Assembly: GCA_016180285.1 (NCBI GenBank)
Contig: JACPBO010000021.1
Coordinates: forward strand, 1-45,885
Length of the DNA: 45,885 bases
Direction of reading: 5' to 3'
Origin: Candidatus Woesearchaeota archaeon
Lineage (GTDB): Archaea; Nanobdellota; Nanobdellia; Woesearchaeales; JACPBO01
Below the pieces are notes generated by a model that saw only the letters and a list, made by a program, of their open reading frames with translations, searched no databases and was not told the DNA's origin. Both the position numbers and the translations under genes were made by a program. Below are positions 17,595-23,531 of this stretch, in pieces. Within the stretch, counting starts at the first letter, position 1. Each line of letters opens with the position of its first letter.

Positions 17595-17694
17595 CACAAC
17601 ATAGTAGTGAAAAACAAAAGATTTTTAAATAAAGCCATAAATCTGCTTCTATTGGGATTTTTTCTATTTGAAGAAATTCTGGGGTTTTTGAAAA

Positions 17695-18420
17695 ATGAAA
17701 ACAATACATGAAGAATATATAAGATTGACTGGCGAAGAGAATGTTCCAAAAGTGATGGTTTTGGATAGTCCAGCTCATAAGGAAGCGATGGATGCTCACG
17801 TAGAAGAGCATTTTGATATTTCCGTTCCTATAACAAATGGCACAATAGAAGAATTTCTGGACATACACAAAACTACAGAAGGACTGGAATGCGAGGTTTT
17901 GGTGAGAGATAATAAAAAGGGCATTTACTTTGAATTAAAAGGCATTAACGATAGCGAGGTTCGGGAAGCATTAAGAGTCCTTCCTATTGGCGGTGAAATG
18001 CATTTACATTTAATGGGAAAAGATAGAAAGGAATTGGCAAGACAGTTAACAGCTTACGTTGCTACAAGAACAGCAGAGCCAATCAAAAAAATATATGAAA
18101 TAGGGGAAAAATACAGGCAAGATGGACATCAATATGTAAATATAATGATCAAAAATGAACATGGTTTGCATATCAGGCCAGCAGCATTATTTGCTGCAGA
18201 AGCTAATAAGTACAAAGCAGATATTTATGCAATCAAAGACGAAAACGAAGTATCTGCAAAAAGCATTATGGGAATAATGACGCTTGCTGCAGAGAAGGGA
18301 TCGATAATCACGCTTAAAGCAAAAGGGGAAAATGCTGAAAAAGCTTTAGATGGGCTATATGAGTTATGCAATAATGGGTTTTGCGAATACAAAACTAAAA
18401 CAGGAACATCTTTATTGTAA
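17695..18420 (+). CDS. HPr-domain phosphocarrier-like protein with extra N-terminal region
   Basis: A 241-residue protein. Residues about 146-236 are a full HPr domain: NEHGLHIRPAALF carries the phosphorylatable active-site His159, and SAKSIMGIM carries Ser190 at the position of the regulatory Ser46. Residues about 65-122 resemble a second, degenerate HPr-like unit (GIYFELKGINDSEVREAL, then GGEMHLHLMGKDRKEL) without an active His. HPr normally accepts phosphate from PEP through enzyme I. No enzyme I or sugar-specific PTS component is seen, but four swivel-domain proteins of the same chemistry lie 6-13 kb away. Upstream is a TATA-like tttttaaataaag. Confidence 0.85.
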   Translation: MKTIHEEYIRLTGEENVPKVMVLDSPAHKEAMDAHVEEHFDISVPITNGTIEEFLDIHKTTEGLECEVLVRDNKKGIYFELKGINDSEVREALRVLPIGGEMHLHLMGKDRKELARQLTAYVATRTAEPIKKIYEIGEKYRQDGHQYVNIMIKNEHGLHIRPAALFAAEANKYKADIYAIKDENEVSAKSIMGIMTLAAEKGSIITLKAKGENAEKALDGLYELCNNGFCEYKTKTGTSLL

Positions 18421-18448
18421 AAAATCTGCATAGAATAATAGTTTTTTT

Positions 18449-18529
18449 CAAGTTCTCATCAAAAATTAAAAGAAAAAAGGTAAAACCTTTTTATTGCGCA
18501 GCTGCTACAGTTACTTGCTCCATTGTGCA
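18449..18529 (-). pseudogene. Remnant of an S-layer gene 3' end with its terminator
   Basis: 65 bases (18449-18513) repeat 19410-19483, the terminator and last codons of the S-layer gene, with a 9-nt deletion in the A-run. The remnant still encodes VTVAAAQ-stop on the minus strand and keeps the terminator hairpin (18474-18492). It then breaks, with a short match resembling the more upstream sequence at 19541-19550. It is best read as debris of a duplicated or rearranged S-layer locus. Confidence 0.65.
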
Positions 18530-18643
18530 ATGTTTTATGGCGAAGTAATTTATGGTACAGGTGTTACTAATAAAGGCAGGTATAAATTATATCGTTTGAC
18601 AGAATATGATAAGAGGATAACGAAGAGTATTGCTAAGCCCTAG
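18530..18643 (+). pseudogene. Possible C-terminal fragment of a winged-helix regulator
   Basis: A 37-codon open stretch ending in TAG encodes GTGVTNKGRYKLYRLTEYDK, similar in character to the wing and C-terminal part of archaeal winged-helix proteins such as the KLFRLN segment of the gene at 19000. It has no visible promoter or start context and abuts the S-layer remnant, so it may be a leftover of a lost regulator. Weakly supported. Confidence 0.3.
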
Positions 18644-18894
18644 TCAATTAGCTCTTCAATCTCCCTTATTTTCTTAGGATTCAGGCTGACTTCCAGGCCA
18701 TAATGGGTGGGTTTGGATAAAAGTATCTGCTCACTAAGAAGCTCTTCTATTGCTTTTTTAACCTCTCTGGAAACCCTTAATTCATTGGATAACCCTTTTG
18801 GAAGATTATTGATGTTTGTATGCTTATGAAGCCACATCCTTTTTCTGTATAATTTCCTAACAATGAACTTTTTTATAACCAGCCTTTCATCCAT
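18640..18894 (-). CDS. Small winged-helix-like protein, type A (paralogue of 22809-23087)
   Basis: An 84-residue protein, basic at the N-terminus (VIKKFIVRKLYRKRM) with a helix-turn-helix-like middle (NLPKGLSNELRVSREVKKAIEEL) and a hairpin-like KPTHYGLEVSLNPKKIREIE. The last segment matches KPAQYGLQVSLNKEKLKEIE of the protein at 22809-23087, so the two are clear paralogues. It is divergent from a winged-helix gene (19000) and shares a 105-nt intergenic region with it. Probably a DNA-binding regulator; no named family recognised. Confidence 0.7.
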   Translation of the reverse strand: MDERLVIKKFIVRKLYRKRMWLHKHTNINNLPKGLSNELRVSREVKKAIEELLSEQILLSKPTHYGLEVSLNPKKIREIEELID

Positions 18895-18958
18895 GCAAAC
18901 CTATGAAAAGGAGCACTCGTATTTATAGTTTTCGTTTTGTAAACCATGGTTATTAAAA

Positions 18959-18976
18959 TAGAAACATTTAAATATG
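18959..18976 (+). promoter_or_regulatory. Extended promoter box shared with the second regulator module
   Basis: tagaaacatttaaatatg is identical over 18 bases to 22770-22787. It contains a GAAAC BRE-like part and a tttaaata TATA part, placed about 25-30 nt before the ATG at 19000. Confidence 0.6.
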
Positions 18977-18999
18977 TGCTTTATTTTCTATTGCTTACG

Positions 19000-19320
19000 A
19001 TGGAAGAGAAAAGCGTATTTGCAGAATACTTCGGGGATTACCCGTTGATCAGAGTACTGGATTTCTTAATTTTAGGCAGGGATATGGATTACAGCATGAC
19101 GGATATATGCGACAATTCAGGTGTCGGCTGGACAGCCTTTTCCGAAATATGGCCGCGTTTGGTTGAAAAAGGGATAGTAATCTTCACGAGAAAAATAGGA
19201 AATGCAAAATTGTTCAGATTAAACGTAAAAAATCCTTGGGTAAAAGAACTGGTAAGAATGGACAGGGTTATTACAAAATTGGAAACAGAAAAATTTATTT
19301 CTACAGAAGTTACAATTTAG
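19000..19320 (+). CDS. Winged-helix transcription regulator, type B (paralogue of 22371-22676)
   Basis: A 106-residue wHTH protein: PLIRVLDFLILGRDMDYSMT, recognition region ICDNSGVGWTAFSEIWPRL, wing VIFTRKIGNAKLFRLN, C-terminal helix. It aligns end to end with the protein encoded at 22371-22676 (PLIKVLDFLI, KSGVGYSTLQTFWDKL, RVGKSDLYKLN). The start at 19000 is preferred to an upstream in-frame codon because the promoter box lies between them and the paralogue begins at the same residue (MENET versus MEEKS). It is divergent from the type A gene. Likely regulator of the neighbouring S-layer genes or of itself. Confidence 0.8.
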   Translation: MEEKSVFAEYFGDYPLIRVLDFLILGRDMDYSMTDICDNSGVGWTAFSEIWPRLVEKGIVIFTRKIGNAKLFRLNVKNPWVKELVRMDRVITKLETEKFISTEVTI

Positions 19321-19423
19321 CCATATAACAAATTTTCTTCAATAATCATAAAAGGCAGTGTGCACCACTAAAAAGCAGTTCACTCAACTAATCATCAATA
19401 TACTTTTCTCAAGTGCTCATCAA

Positions 19424-19462
19424 AAATTAAAAGAAAAAAAAGAAAAAAGGTAAAACCTTTTT
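19424..19462 (-). terminator. Intrinsic-type terminator of the S-layer gene
   Basis: On the minus strand an 8-bp hairpin (19444-19462, AAAAAGGT paired with ACCTTTTT) overlaps the stop codon. It is followed by a T-rich tract, a strong terminator for a highly expressed gene. Confidence 0.7.
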
Positions 19463-21416
19463 ATTGCGCAGCTGCTACAGTTATGTCTGTCAAGCTTGTG
19501 CCGGTTACAGTTACTTCTGCTCCCTTCATGCTTGACGCATACTTGCTCCACTGCGAAGCTACTCTGCTGGCTCTCCTTGTGTCTTCAGCATTGTATCCAG
19601 CAACTAGCATTGCAACTTTGTCTGCATTACTATACAGCTTTACCATTGCTTTGCCTTCTGTGAAATCTTTGCCGCATGGGCTCGGACTTCCCATTATTGC
19701 TGCTGCTGCTGTGTTTGCGCAAGGTCCGCCTACAATTATGGCGTTCTGAGCTTTGATGTCAGCAACTTCGCTGTCTAGCTTGGCAGTTCCAACATTCCAA
19801 ACATTGACTGTCTGTGTCTTTGTTCCGCCAGTTGTGGTTGTTGTTGCTGTTGCAGGTCCAAAGTACACATCATAGCTTGCAGCTGCAGACGGATAATACA
19901 AGTTTATCTTGTTGCTTCCGCTTGAGCTGGTGTAGTCCATATACGTTCCGTACTTGGATACTCCTTTGCTATCGTATGTGTTCGAGACACTCGTCATTGT
20001 AGCACCGCCACCTAATGGTGAGGAAAGTATTGTATCCCACTGCGCTGAACTCGACAGATACGTTACTGACGTATTAATAGTCATATTACCTAATGTTTCT
20101 TGAACGTTGTTCGTGTAGGTGCCGTCGTTGTACGCTGTCTCTTCTGTGAAGTTGACTATGTTGCCATTAGATGCATTACCTCCTGTCAAAGGCAAGTCAA
20201 TCCTCATTCCTCCTTTCGTAGTAATTTTGTTTGTCAATCCTGTAACGTTCAGCCCGGTTAGTGTTGCGTTGTTTTCCATAGTGAATGTATAGACGTTTCC
20301 GTCATATCTCATTTCACCAGTTAGATCAGTTCCACCGCTTTCATTATAGCTCCACTCAGTTGTCTCTCCGCCAGATGCAGCTTCCTTAACCTTGATTTTA
20401 TTCGGGTTTGTGCTGATTTTCTTCAACTGCAGTATGTGCGAATAACCATTGGTGTCAATAATGAAGTAGTCGTTTTCTCTTATTGTACCGGATCTTGCTG
20501 TAAGTGCAGGACCGCCAGTTGTGTTAGCTCCGTTGTGTGTAATCAAAGCATTGCCATCAACTGCAAGTGAAGTTCCTCGATTTACATCATCGCTTGTGTT
20601 GATTACATTCAATGCATAACTCTGCCCAGCTTTGTTGGTGAACTCAAGCTTTACCTTTTGCTCTCCGCTTGGGTAGATCTTTATAACATCTCTTGACGAA
20701 GCCTTCAAGTCAGGTATAATGCCTGTGAATGACATCTTCAGCAATCCAAATACTGGCTCTGTCAAAGAGTCTCCAACTTTCAGGTATTTCCTGTCCACAT
20801 CAAAGCTGTACGGCTTTATATCAATCCTCAATGTTGACAATAGTGTTTTTCCGCTTGTCATTGAGCAAGACATATCAACCAATGTACCGCTGATGCTTGT
20901 TGAAGCTAACTTCACTTCATTTGCACTGATCAACGTCATCTTGTCTGTTCCAATGAACAATCTTACAGCACCGCTTGTTACTGGTGTTGTATAAGCAAAT
21001 ATGTCTCTGACATATGTTCTTATTCCGCCTAGCACAACAGTGTCGCCTGCTGATACTGAAGCAGATTCTCCATTGACCTTGATTGTTGCAGTTGCTGTTG
21101 TTGTTCCTGTGTTAACACCAGTTACTTCAACTGGAATGTCTTTTCCGCCAACTGTTACAGTTATAGCTTCTCCTGCGGTGAATATCTGGTCTTTTCCTCC
21201 ACCATACAGCACAAGCCCGTTTGTTGTATCAGAGCAGTTCAATTCTCCGCCTGTTCCACCAATGCCTGAGCTAGCCCCAGATGCAACTGTGCCAGAGAAT
21301 GTGTACTCTTTGCCCATTATTGTCAGCAGCTTGTTTCTTAATCTTTGTGTGTTGACTGCTGTTGGGAAGCTGACTTCATAAGAGAAGTTAGCTGTGCTCG
21401 GCAGATCAACATACAC
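19461..21416 (-). CDS. S-layer protein, main and C-terminal part (downstream of a frameshift)
   Basis: A 651-residue reading frame of the cell-surface S-layer lattice protein. It is Thr/Ser/Gly-rich and beta-rich, with many NxS/T sites for N-glycosylation. The C-terminal 100 residues (NAIIVGGPCANTAAAAIMG, then a second Cys in SPCGKDF, then KVAMLVAGYNAEDTRRAS) match the archaeal S_layer_C domain. No secretion signal is present because the N-terminus lies in the frame 21436-21873. The frame continues back to 21440 as PDSLNDPV before meeting stops, and the listed start is only the first GTG. The intact protein would be about 803 residues. It ends at a strong terminator. Confidence 0.88.
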   Translation of the reverse strand: MYVDLPSTANFSYEVSFPTAVNTQRLRNKLLTIMGKEYTFSGTVASGASSGIGGTGGELNCSDTTNGLVLYGGGKDQIFTAGEAITVTVGGKDIPVEVTGVNTGTTTATATIKVNGESASVSAGDTVVLGGIRTYVRDIFAYTTPVTSGAVRLFIGTDKMTLISANEVKLASTSISGTLVDMSCSMTSGKTLLSTLRIDIKPYSFDVDRKYLKVGDSLTEPVFGLLKMSFTGIIPDLKASSRDVIKIYPSGEQKVKLEFTNKAGQSYALNVINTSDDVNRGTSLAVDGNALITHNGANTTGGPALTARSGTIRENDYFIIDTNGYSHILQLKKISTNPNKIKVKEAASGGETTEWSYNESGGTDLTGEMRYDGNVYTFTMENNATLTGLNVTGLTNKITTKGGMRIDLPLTGGNASNGNIVNFTEETAYNDGTYTNNVQETLGNMTINTSVTYLSSSAQWDTILSSPLGGGATMTSVSNTYDSKGVSKYGTYMDYTSSSGSNKINLYYPSAAASYDVYFGPATATTTTTGGTKTQTVNVWNVGTAKLDSEVADIKAQNAIIVGGPCANTAAAAIMGSPSPCGKDFTEGKAMVKLYSNADKVAMLVAGYNAEDTRRASRVASQWSKYASSMKGAEVTVTGTSLTDITVAAAQ

Positions 21417-21435
21417 TACTGGATCATTTAAGCTG

Positions 21436-21447
21436 TCAGGTTATTAT
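21436..21447 (-). other. Probable single-base frameshift inside the S-layer gene
   Basis: The minus strand reads ATA ATA ACC TGA. Skipping one A after ATA ATA gives CCT GAC AGC and runs into the long downstream frame, joining YKQII to PDSLNDPVVYVDLP. This could be a sequencing error in the AATAATAA run, a real mutation, or a +1 slippage site. The two halves are otherwise complementary. Confidence 0.75.
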
Positions 21448-21873
21448 TTGCTTGTATGTGAACTCTGTGCCGTCTTCATCAGTTATTTTGCCGTCTTTCA
21501 AGAAAGTCGCCAATTCAGTTGATGTAAGAGACACTTTTGTTGTGTTCATAGAATCTCCAAAATACAACTTCTGTCCAGATGTTTCTACCTTTGCACCACC
21601 TTCCAAAACTGTTGTTGTTGCTCCTGTTGTTGTTGTTGTAACAGATGCTGCTTGCAATGCTGTTGCAATGTCAATAGCACCTATTATGTCTTCTGATGCT
21701 GCAGCTTTGCCAACTACAAGTACGGCATTGAACTTTCCATCAGTCCCAATAAACAATGGGCTCGGGTACTGACTCAAGTCAGCTGCTGCTACTGCGCCTA
21801 GGATTGTAGCGCCTAACATTGCTGCGCCTGTTCCTATTGCAGCGATCCTCTTTATTGCTTTTTTCACGTTCAT
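21436..21873 (-). CDS. S-layer protein, N-terminal part with signal peptide
   Basis: A 145-residue frame: a basic N-terminus (MNVKKAIKRIAAIGTG), a hydrophobic signal sequence (AAMLGATILGAVAAADL) and then YPSPLFIGTDGKFNAVLVVG and SEDIIGAIDIATAL, the archaeal S_layer_N pattern. It ends at a TGA at the frameshift. The ATG at 21873 has a strong Shine-Dalgarno (GGAGGTG) presented in a hairpin loop, and the promoter lies about 130 nt upstream, so the leader is about 100 nt, unlike most genes in the window. As it stands only a short exported peptide would be made. Confidence 0.85.
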   Translation of the reverse strand: MNVKKAIKRIAAIGTGAAMLGATILGAVAAADLSQYPSPLFIGTDGKFNAVLVVGKAAASEDIIGAIDIATALQAASVTTTTTGATTTVLEGGAKVETSGQKLYFGDSMNTTKVSLTSTELATFLKDGKITDEDGTEFTYKQIIT

Positions 21874-21877
21874 GCTT

Positions 21878-21893
21878 AAACACCTCCGTGTTT
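21878..21893 (-). promoter_or_regulatory. Shine-Dalgarno hairpin of the S-layer mRNA
   Basis: On the minus strand AAACAC-GGAG-GTGTTT is a perfect 6-bp stem with the SD core in its tetraloop, 4 nt before the ATG. A stem of this kind could hold translation in check or stabilise the 5' region. Confidence 0.5.
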
Positions 21894-21988
21894 TCTTAGC
21901 ATTATTCCAAAAGGGAACATCGTTCCTCTTTTTTCCACAAACTTAGATGGCTGTAGGAAGCTTGCTCTTCTGCAAACTATTCCTATTT

Positions 21989-22016
21989 CTAAGTTTGCTA
22001 TAAGCGTTAAACTTAG
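21989..22016 (-). promoter_or_regulatory. S-layer promoter with TATA element inside an inverted repeat
   Basis: Arms ctaagttt (21989-21996) and aaacttag (22009-22016) form a perfect 8-bp inverted repeat around gctataagcgtt, whose minus strand contains CTTATAG. A third aaacttag lies at 21939-21946 in the presumed leader. The arrangement is that of a repressor or activator operator over a TATA box. The factor is unknown; the adjacent wHTH proteins are candidates. Confidence 0.5.
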
Positions 22017-22166
22017 TTATAAGGCCTATCTAGCCAAAATTTTAAGTTTTCAGATAGTTGTTACCTACAAATAGAGAATCTAAAAAATATCTAAAAAACG
22101 TCGTTTTCAACTCCATTTTAGACCTCAGACAGTACCGATATTATGTATATCAGTATACAAAAAATA

Positions 22167-22324
22167 TGCGGAGTGCAGGACTTTCAGTTGCTCTGCAACA
22201 TTCGAACCTGCGTAGGGACTGACCCAATAGGTGTCTTAATATCATTGGAAGTTGCTTCCTCATTACACCTAAGCTTGGACAATCTTTCGATCTCTATCCC
22301 GTTTGGCCACTCCGGCAACTCCGC
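22167..22324 (-). tRNA. tRNA-Leu(UAG) with three introns (30/31, 37/38, 59/60)
   Basis: Acceptor GCGGAGT/ACTCCGC, discriminator A, no CCA. Intron A, 22275-22293 (19 nt), is in the anticodon stem: central helix GGAT/GTCC, bulges AGA and AAG. Intron B, 22233-22267 (35 nt), is at the canonical 37/38: stem ATAGG/CCTAT, central helix CTTA/TAAG, bulges GGT and ACA. Intron C, 22181-22200 (20 nt), is in the T-loop: T-stem GCAGG/CCTGC, central helix TTCG/TGAA, bulges AAT and AGT, inner hairpin GTTGC/GCAAC. Splicing all three leaves an 84-nt class II tRNA with D-arm CCG/CGG, anticodon loop CTTAGGA, T-loop TTCGAAT and a 15-nt variable arm. Confidence 0.88.
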
Positions 22325-22370
22325 ATAAGCAATCAGAAATCGCGCTATTATATATATTTAACGCAAAAAT

Positions 22371-22676
22371 CTAAACTAAACATTCTTGCTCTACGCCTTT
22401 AATTAAATTCCAATCAAGCTTCATTAATTGCTGAACAGCAGGGTTTGATGTGTTTAACTTATATAGGTCTGATTTTCCTACACGCCTTGTTTTAATAACA
22501 ATGCAGTTCCTTTCTAATTTATCCCAAAAGGTCTGCAATGTTGAGTAGCCGACCCCTGATTTTTTGGCTATTTCTGTTAATGGGTAATCAAAAAGCTGAT
22601 AAGTTATTAGAAAATCCAGTACCTTTATAAGAGGGGTTTTTCCAAAGACTTTCACAAATATTGTTTCGTTTTCCAT
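22371..22676 (-). CDS. Winged-helix transcription regulator, type B' (paralogue of 19000-19320)
   Basis: A 101-residue wHTH protein: PLIKVLDFLITYQLFDYPLT, recognition helix region AKKSGVGYSTLQTFWDKLE, wing CIVIKTRRVGKSDLYKLN and a C-terminal helix. It is collinear with the type B protein at 19000-19320. It is divergent from the type A' gene, and the intergenic DNA holds a 7-bp inverted repeat and a 10-bp direct repeat. Function is inferred: DNA-binding regulator, possibly of the S-layer promoter about 300 nt away. Confidence 0.8.
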   Translation of the reverse strand: MENETIFVKVFGKTPLIKVLDFLITYQLFDYPLTEIAKKSGVGYSTLQTFWDKLERNCIVIKTRRVGKSDLYKLNTSNPAVQQLMKLDWNLIKGVEQECLV

Positions 22677-22694
22677 TTTCTTTGCCTCACCTAA

Positions 22695-22729
22695 TAGTTA
22701 TACTTTTATTTATACTTTTAGCATAACTA
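22695..22729. promoter_or_regulatory. Candidate operator between the divergent regulator genes
   Basis: tagttat (22695-22701) and ataacta (22723-22729) are inverted arms, and tatactttta is directly repeated at 22699-22708 and 22711-22720. These overlap the expected promoter region of the minus-strand wHTH gene. Confidence 0.45.
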
Positions 22730-22769
22730 ATATATAAATGTTTCTATTTATGTTTTTAAATTACTAATT

Positions 22770-22787
22770 TAGAAACATTTAAATATG
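22770..22787 (+). promoter_or_regulatory. Second copy of the extended 18-base promoter box
   Basis: tagaaacatttaaatatg is identical to 18959-18976. The TATA part lies about 27 nt before the ATG at 22809, which argues that translation starts there and not at the ATG inside the box. Confidence 0.6.
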
Positions 22788-22808
22788 AGTGAGTTTCGTA
22801 AGAGGCAT

Positions 22809-23087
22809 ATGGAATCCAATGATGAAGAAAAAATTAGAGCGACAATCCTCTATCATCTAAGAAGAAAAAAAGTAATTGGAGGTGTGCATACTTCTTTTGA
22901 TACAATAAAAAAGGGTTTTCCATCTCATCTTGGCAAGGAGGTAGAAAAAACTTGTGAAAAACTAATCAAAGAAAATTTAATTTTACCAAAACCTGCCCAG
23001 TATGGATTGCAGGTTTCTCTAAATAAAGAAAAGTTAAAAGAAATTGAAGTTATTATTGAGAGATGTTTAGGAATCAAATTCAATTGA
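22809..23087 (+). CDS. Small winged-helix-like protein, type A' (paralogue of 18640-18894)
   Basis: A 92-residue protein: helix EEKIRATILYHLRRKK, turn with HTSFDTIKKGFPSHLG, helix EVEKTCEKLIKENLI, then KPAQYGLQVSLNKEKLKEIE. It is paralogous to the type A protein at 18640-18894. The ATG at 22809 is chosen over 22785 because the shared promoter box ends at 22787 and the paralogue starts at the equivalent residue. No named family recognised; probably a regulator partner of the divergent wHTH gene. Confidence 0.72.
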   Translation: MESNDEEKIRATILYHLRRKKVIGGVHTSFDTIKKGFPSHLGKEVEKTCEKLIKENLILPKPAQYGLQVSLNKEKLKEIEVIIERCLGIKFN

Positions 23088-23101
23088 TTTAAATGTAAAA
23101 T

Positions 23102-23224
23102 CTATTTCCCTGCTTTCTTCCAGTTATACTTCCTTAGCCTGGCGCTTGCCCCATAGCCGCATGAGCTGCATTTGTGCTTGCTCATGTGAAATGTCCTTTT
23201 CCCGCATCTGCGGCAGTATATCAT
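23102..23224 (-). CDS. rpl37e: 50S ribosomal protein L37e, N-terminally short
   Basis: A 40-residue zinc-ribbon ribosomal protein starting [20 protein letters not shown], with CxxC...CxxC ligands (CRRC and CSSC) and the conserved end [16 protein letters not shown]. It lies 3 nt after the Lsm stop, the conserved archaeal lsm-rpl37e order, which confirms identity. Most archaeal L37e proteins are around 55-62 residues and carry about 15 extra residues before the first cysteine pair (GTPSxG, Lys-rich). Here an in-frame stop lies just upstream of the ATG, so the missing extension is real in this sequence. Confidence 0.9.
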   Translation of the reverse strand: MIYCRRCGKRTFHMSKHKCSSCGYGASARLRKYNWKKAGK

Positions 23225-23227
23225 CCA

Positions 23228-23455
23228 TTATGCAGCGCTTATAAGAATTATCGTATCGCCCCTTACAAAGGCTGTTCCGAGCTTCCTTTTAGTTTCCCCG
23301 GCTTCCCTTTCCTCAACTTCATCCAGAACAACATTGATGTGAATGTCAAAAGATCTTATAATGCCGATAAGCTGCTTTCCGTTTTTAAGCTCAACTATTA
23401 CTCTTTTGTCGCGCCACTTGTTCAGCGCATCTAATGGCCTTGATTGCTCAATCAT
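23228..23455 (-). CDS. Lsm/Sm-like archaeal RNA-binding protein (SmAP)
   Basis: A 75-residue Sm-fold protein that forms heptameric RNA-binding rings. Sm1 motif: RVIVELKNGKQLIGIIRSFDIHINVVL; Sm2 motif: GTAFVRGDTIILISA, with the RG-D signature. The ATG at 23455 has a good Shine-Dalgarno (GGAGGT) immediately upstream; the longer in-frame start adds a hydrophobic stretch not typical of the family. It is co-transcribed with rpl37e, as in many archaea, and takes part in RNA metabolism. Confidence 0.93.
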   Translation of the reverse strand: MIEQSRPLDALNKWRDKRVIVELKNGKQLIGIIRSFDIHINVVLDEVEEREAGETKRKLGTAFVRGDTIILISAA

Positions 23456-23531
23456 TTTTACCTCCAAAAAAACAAAATTAATTAAAAGCATGAAATTAGC
23501 AATTCTATTTAAATCTATCGAAAACTGACTG

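Noticed and set aside
19483-21772. Several open frames opposite the S-layer genes (for example 21001-21381 plus strand)
   Set aside because: They mirror the Thr/Val/Ser-rich codons of the S-layer frame, have no promoter or SD, and show low-complexity hydrophobic composition typical of antisense shadows.
22167-22324. First reading of this tRNA as tRNA-Ser(CGA) from the TCGAAA near 22290
   Set aside because: The anticodon stem is one base out of register and cannot be closed. The TCGAAA lies inside the 19-nt intron, and the Leu(UAG) reading closes every stem.
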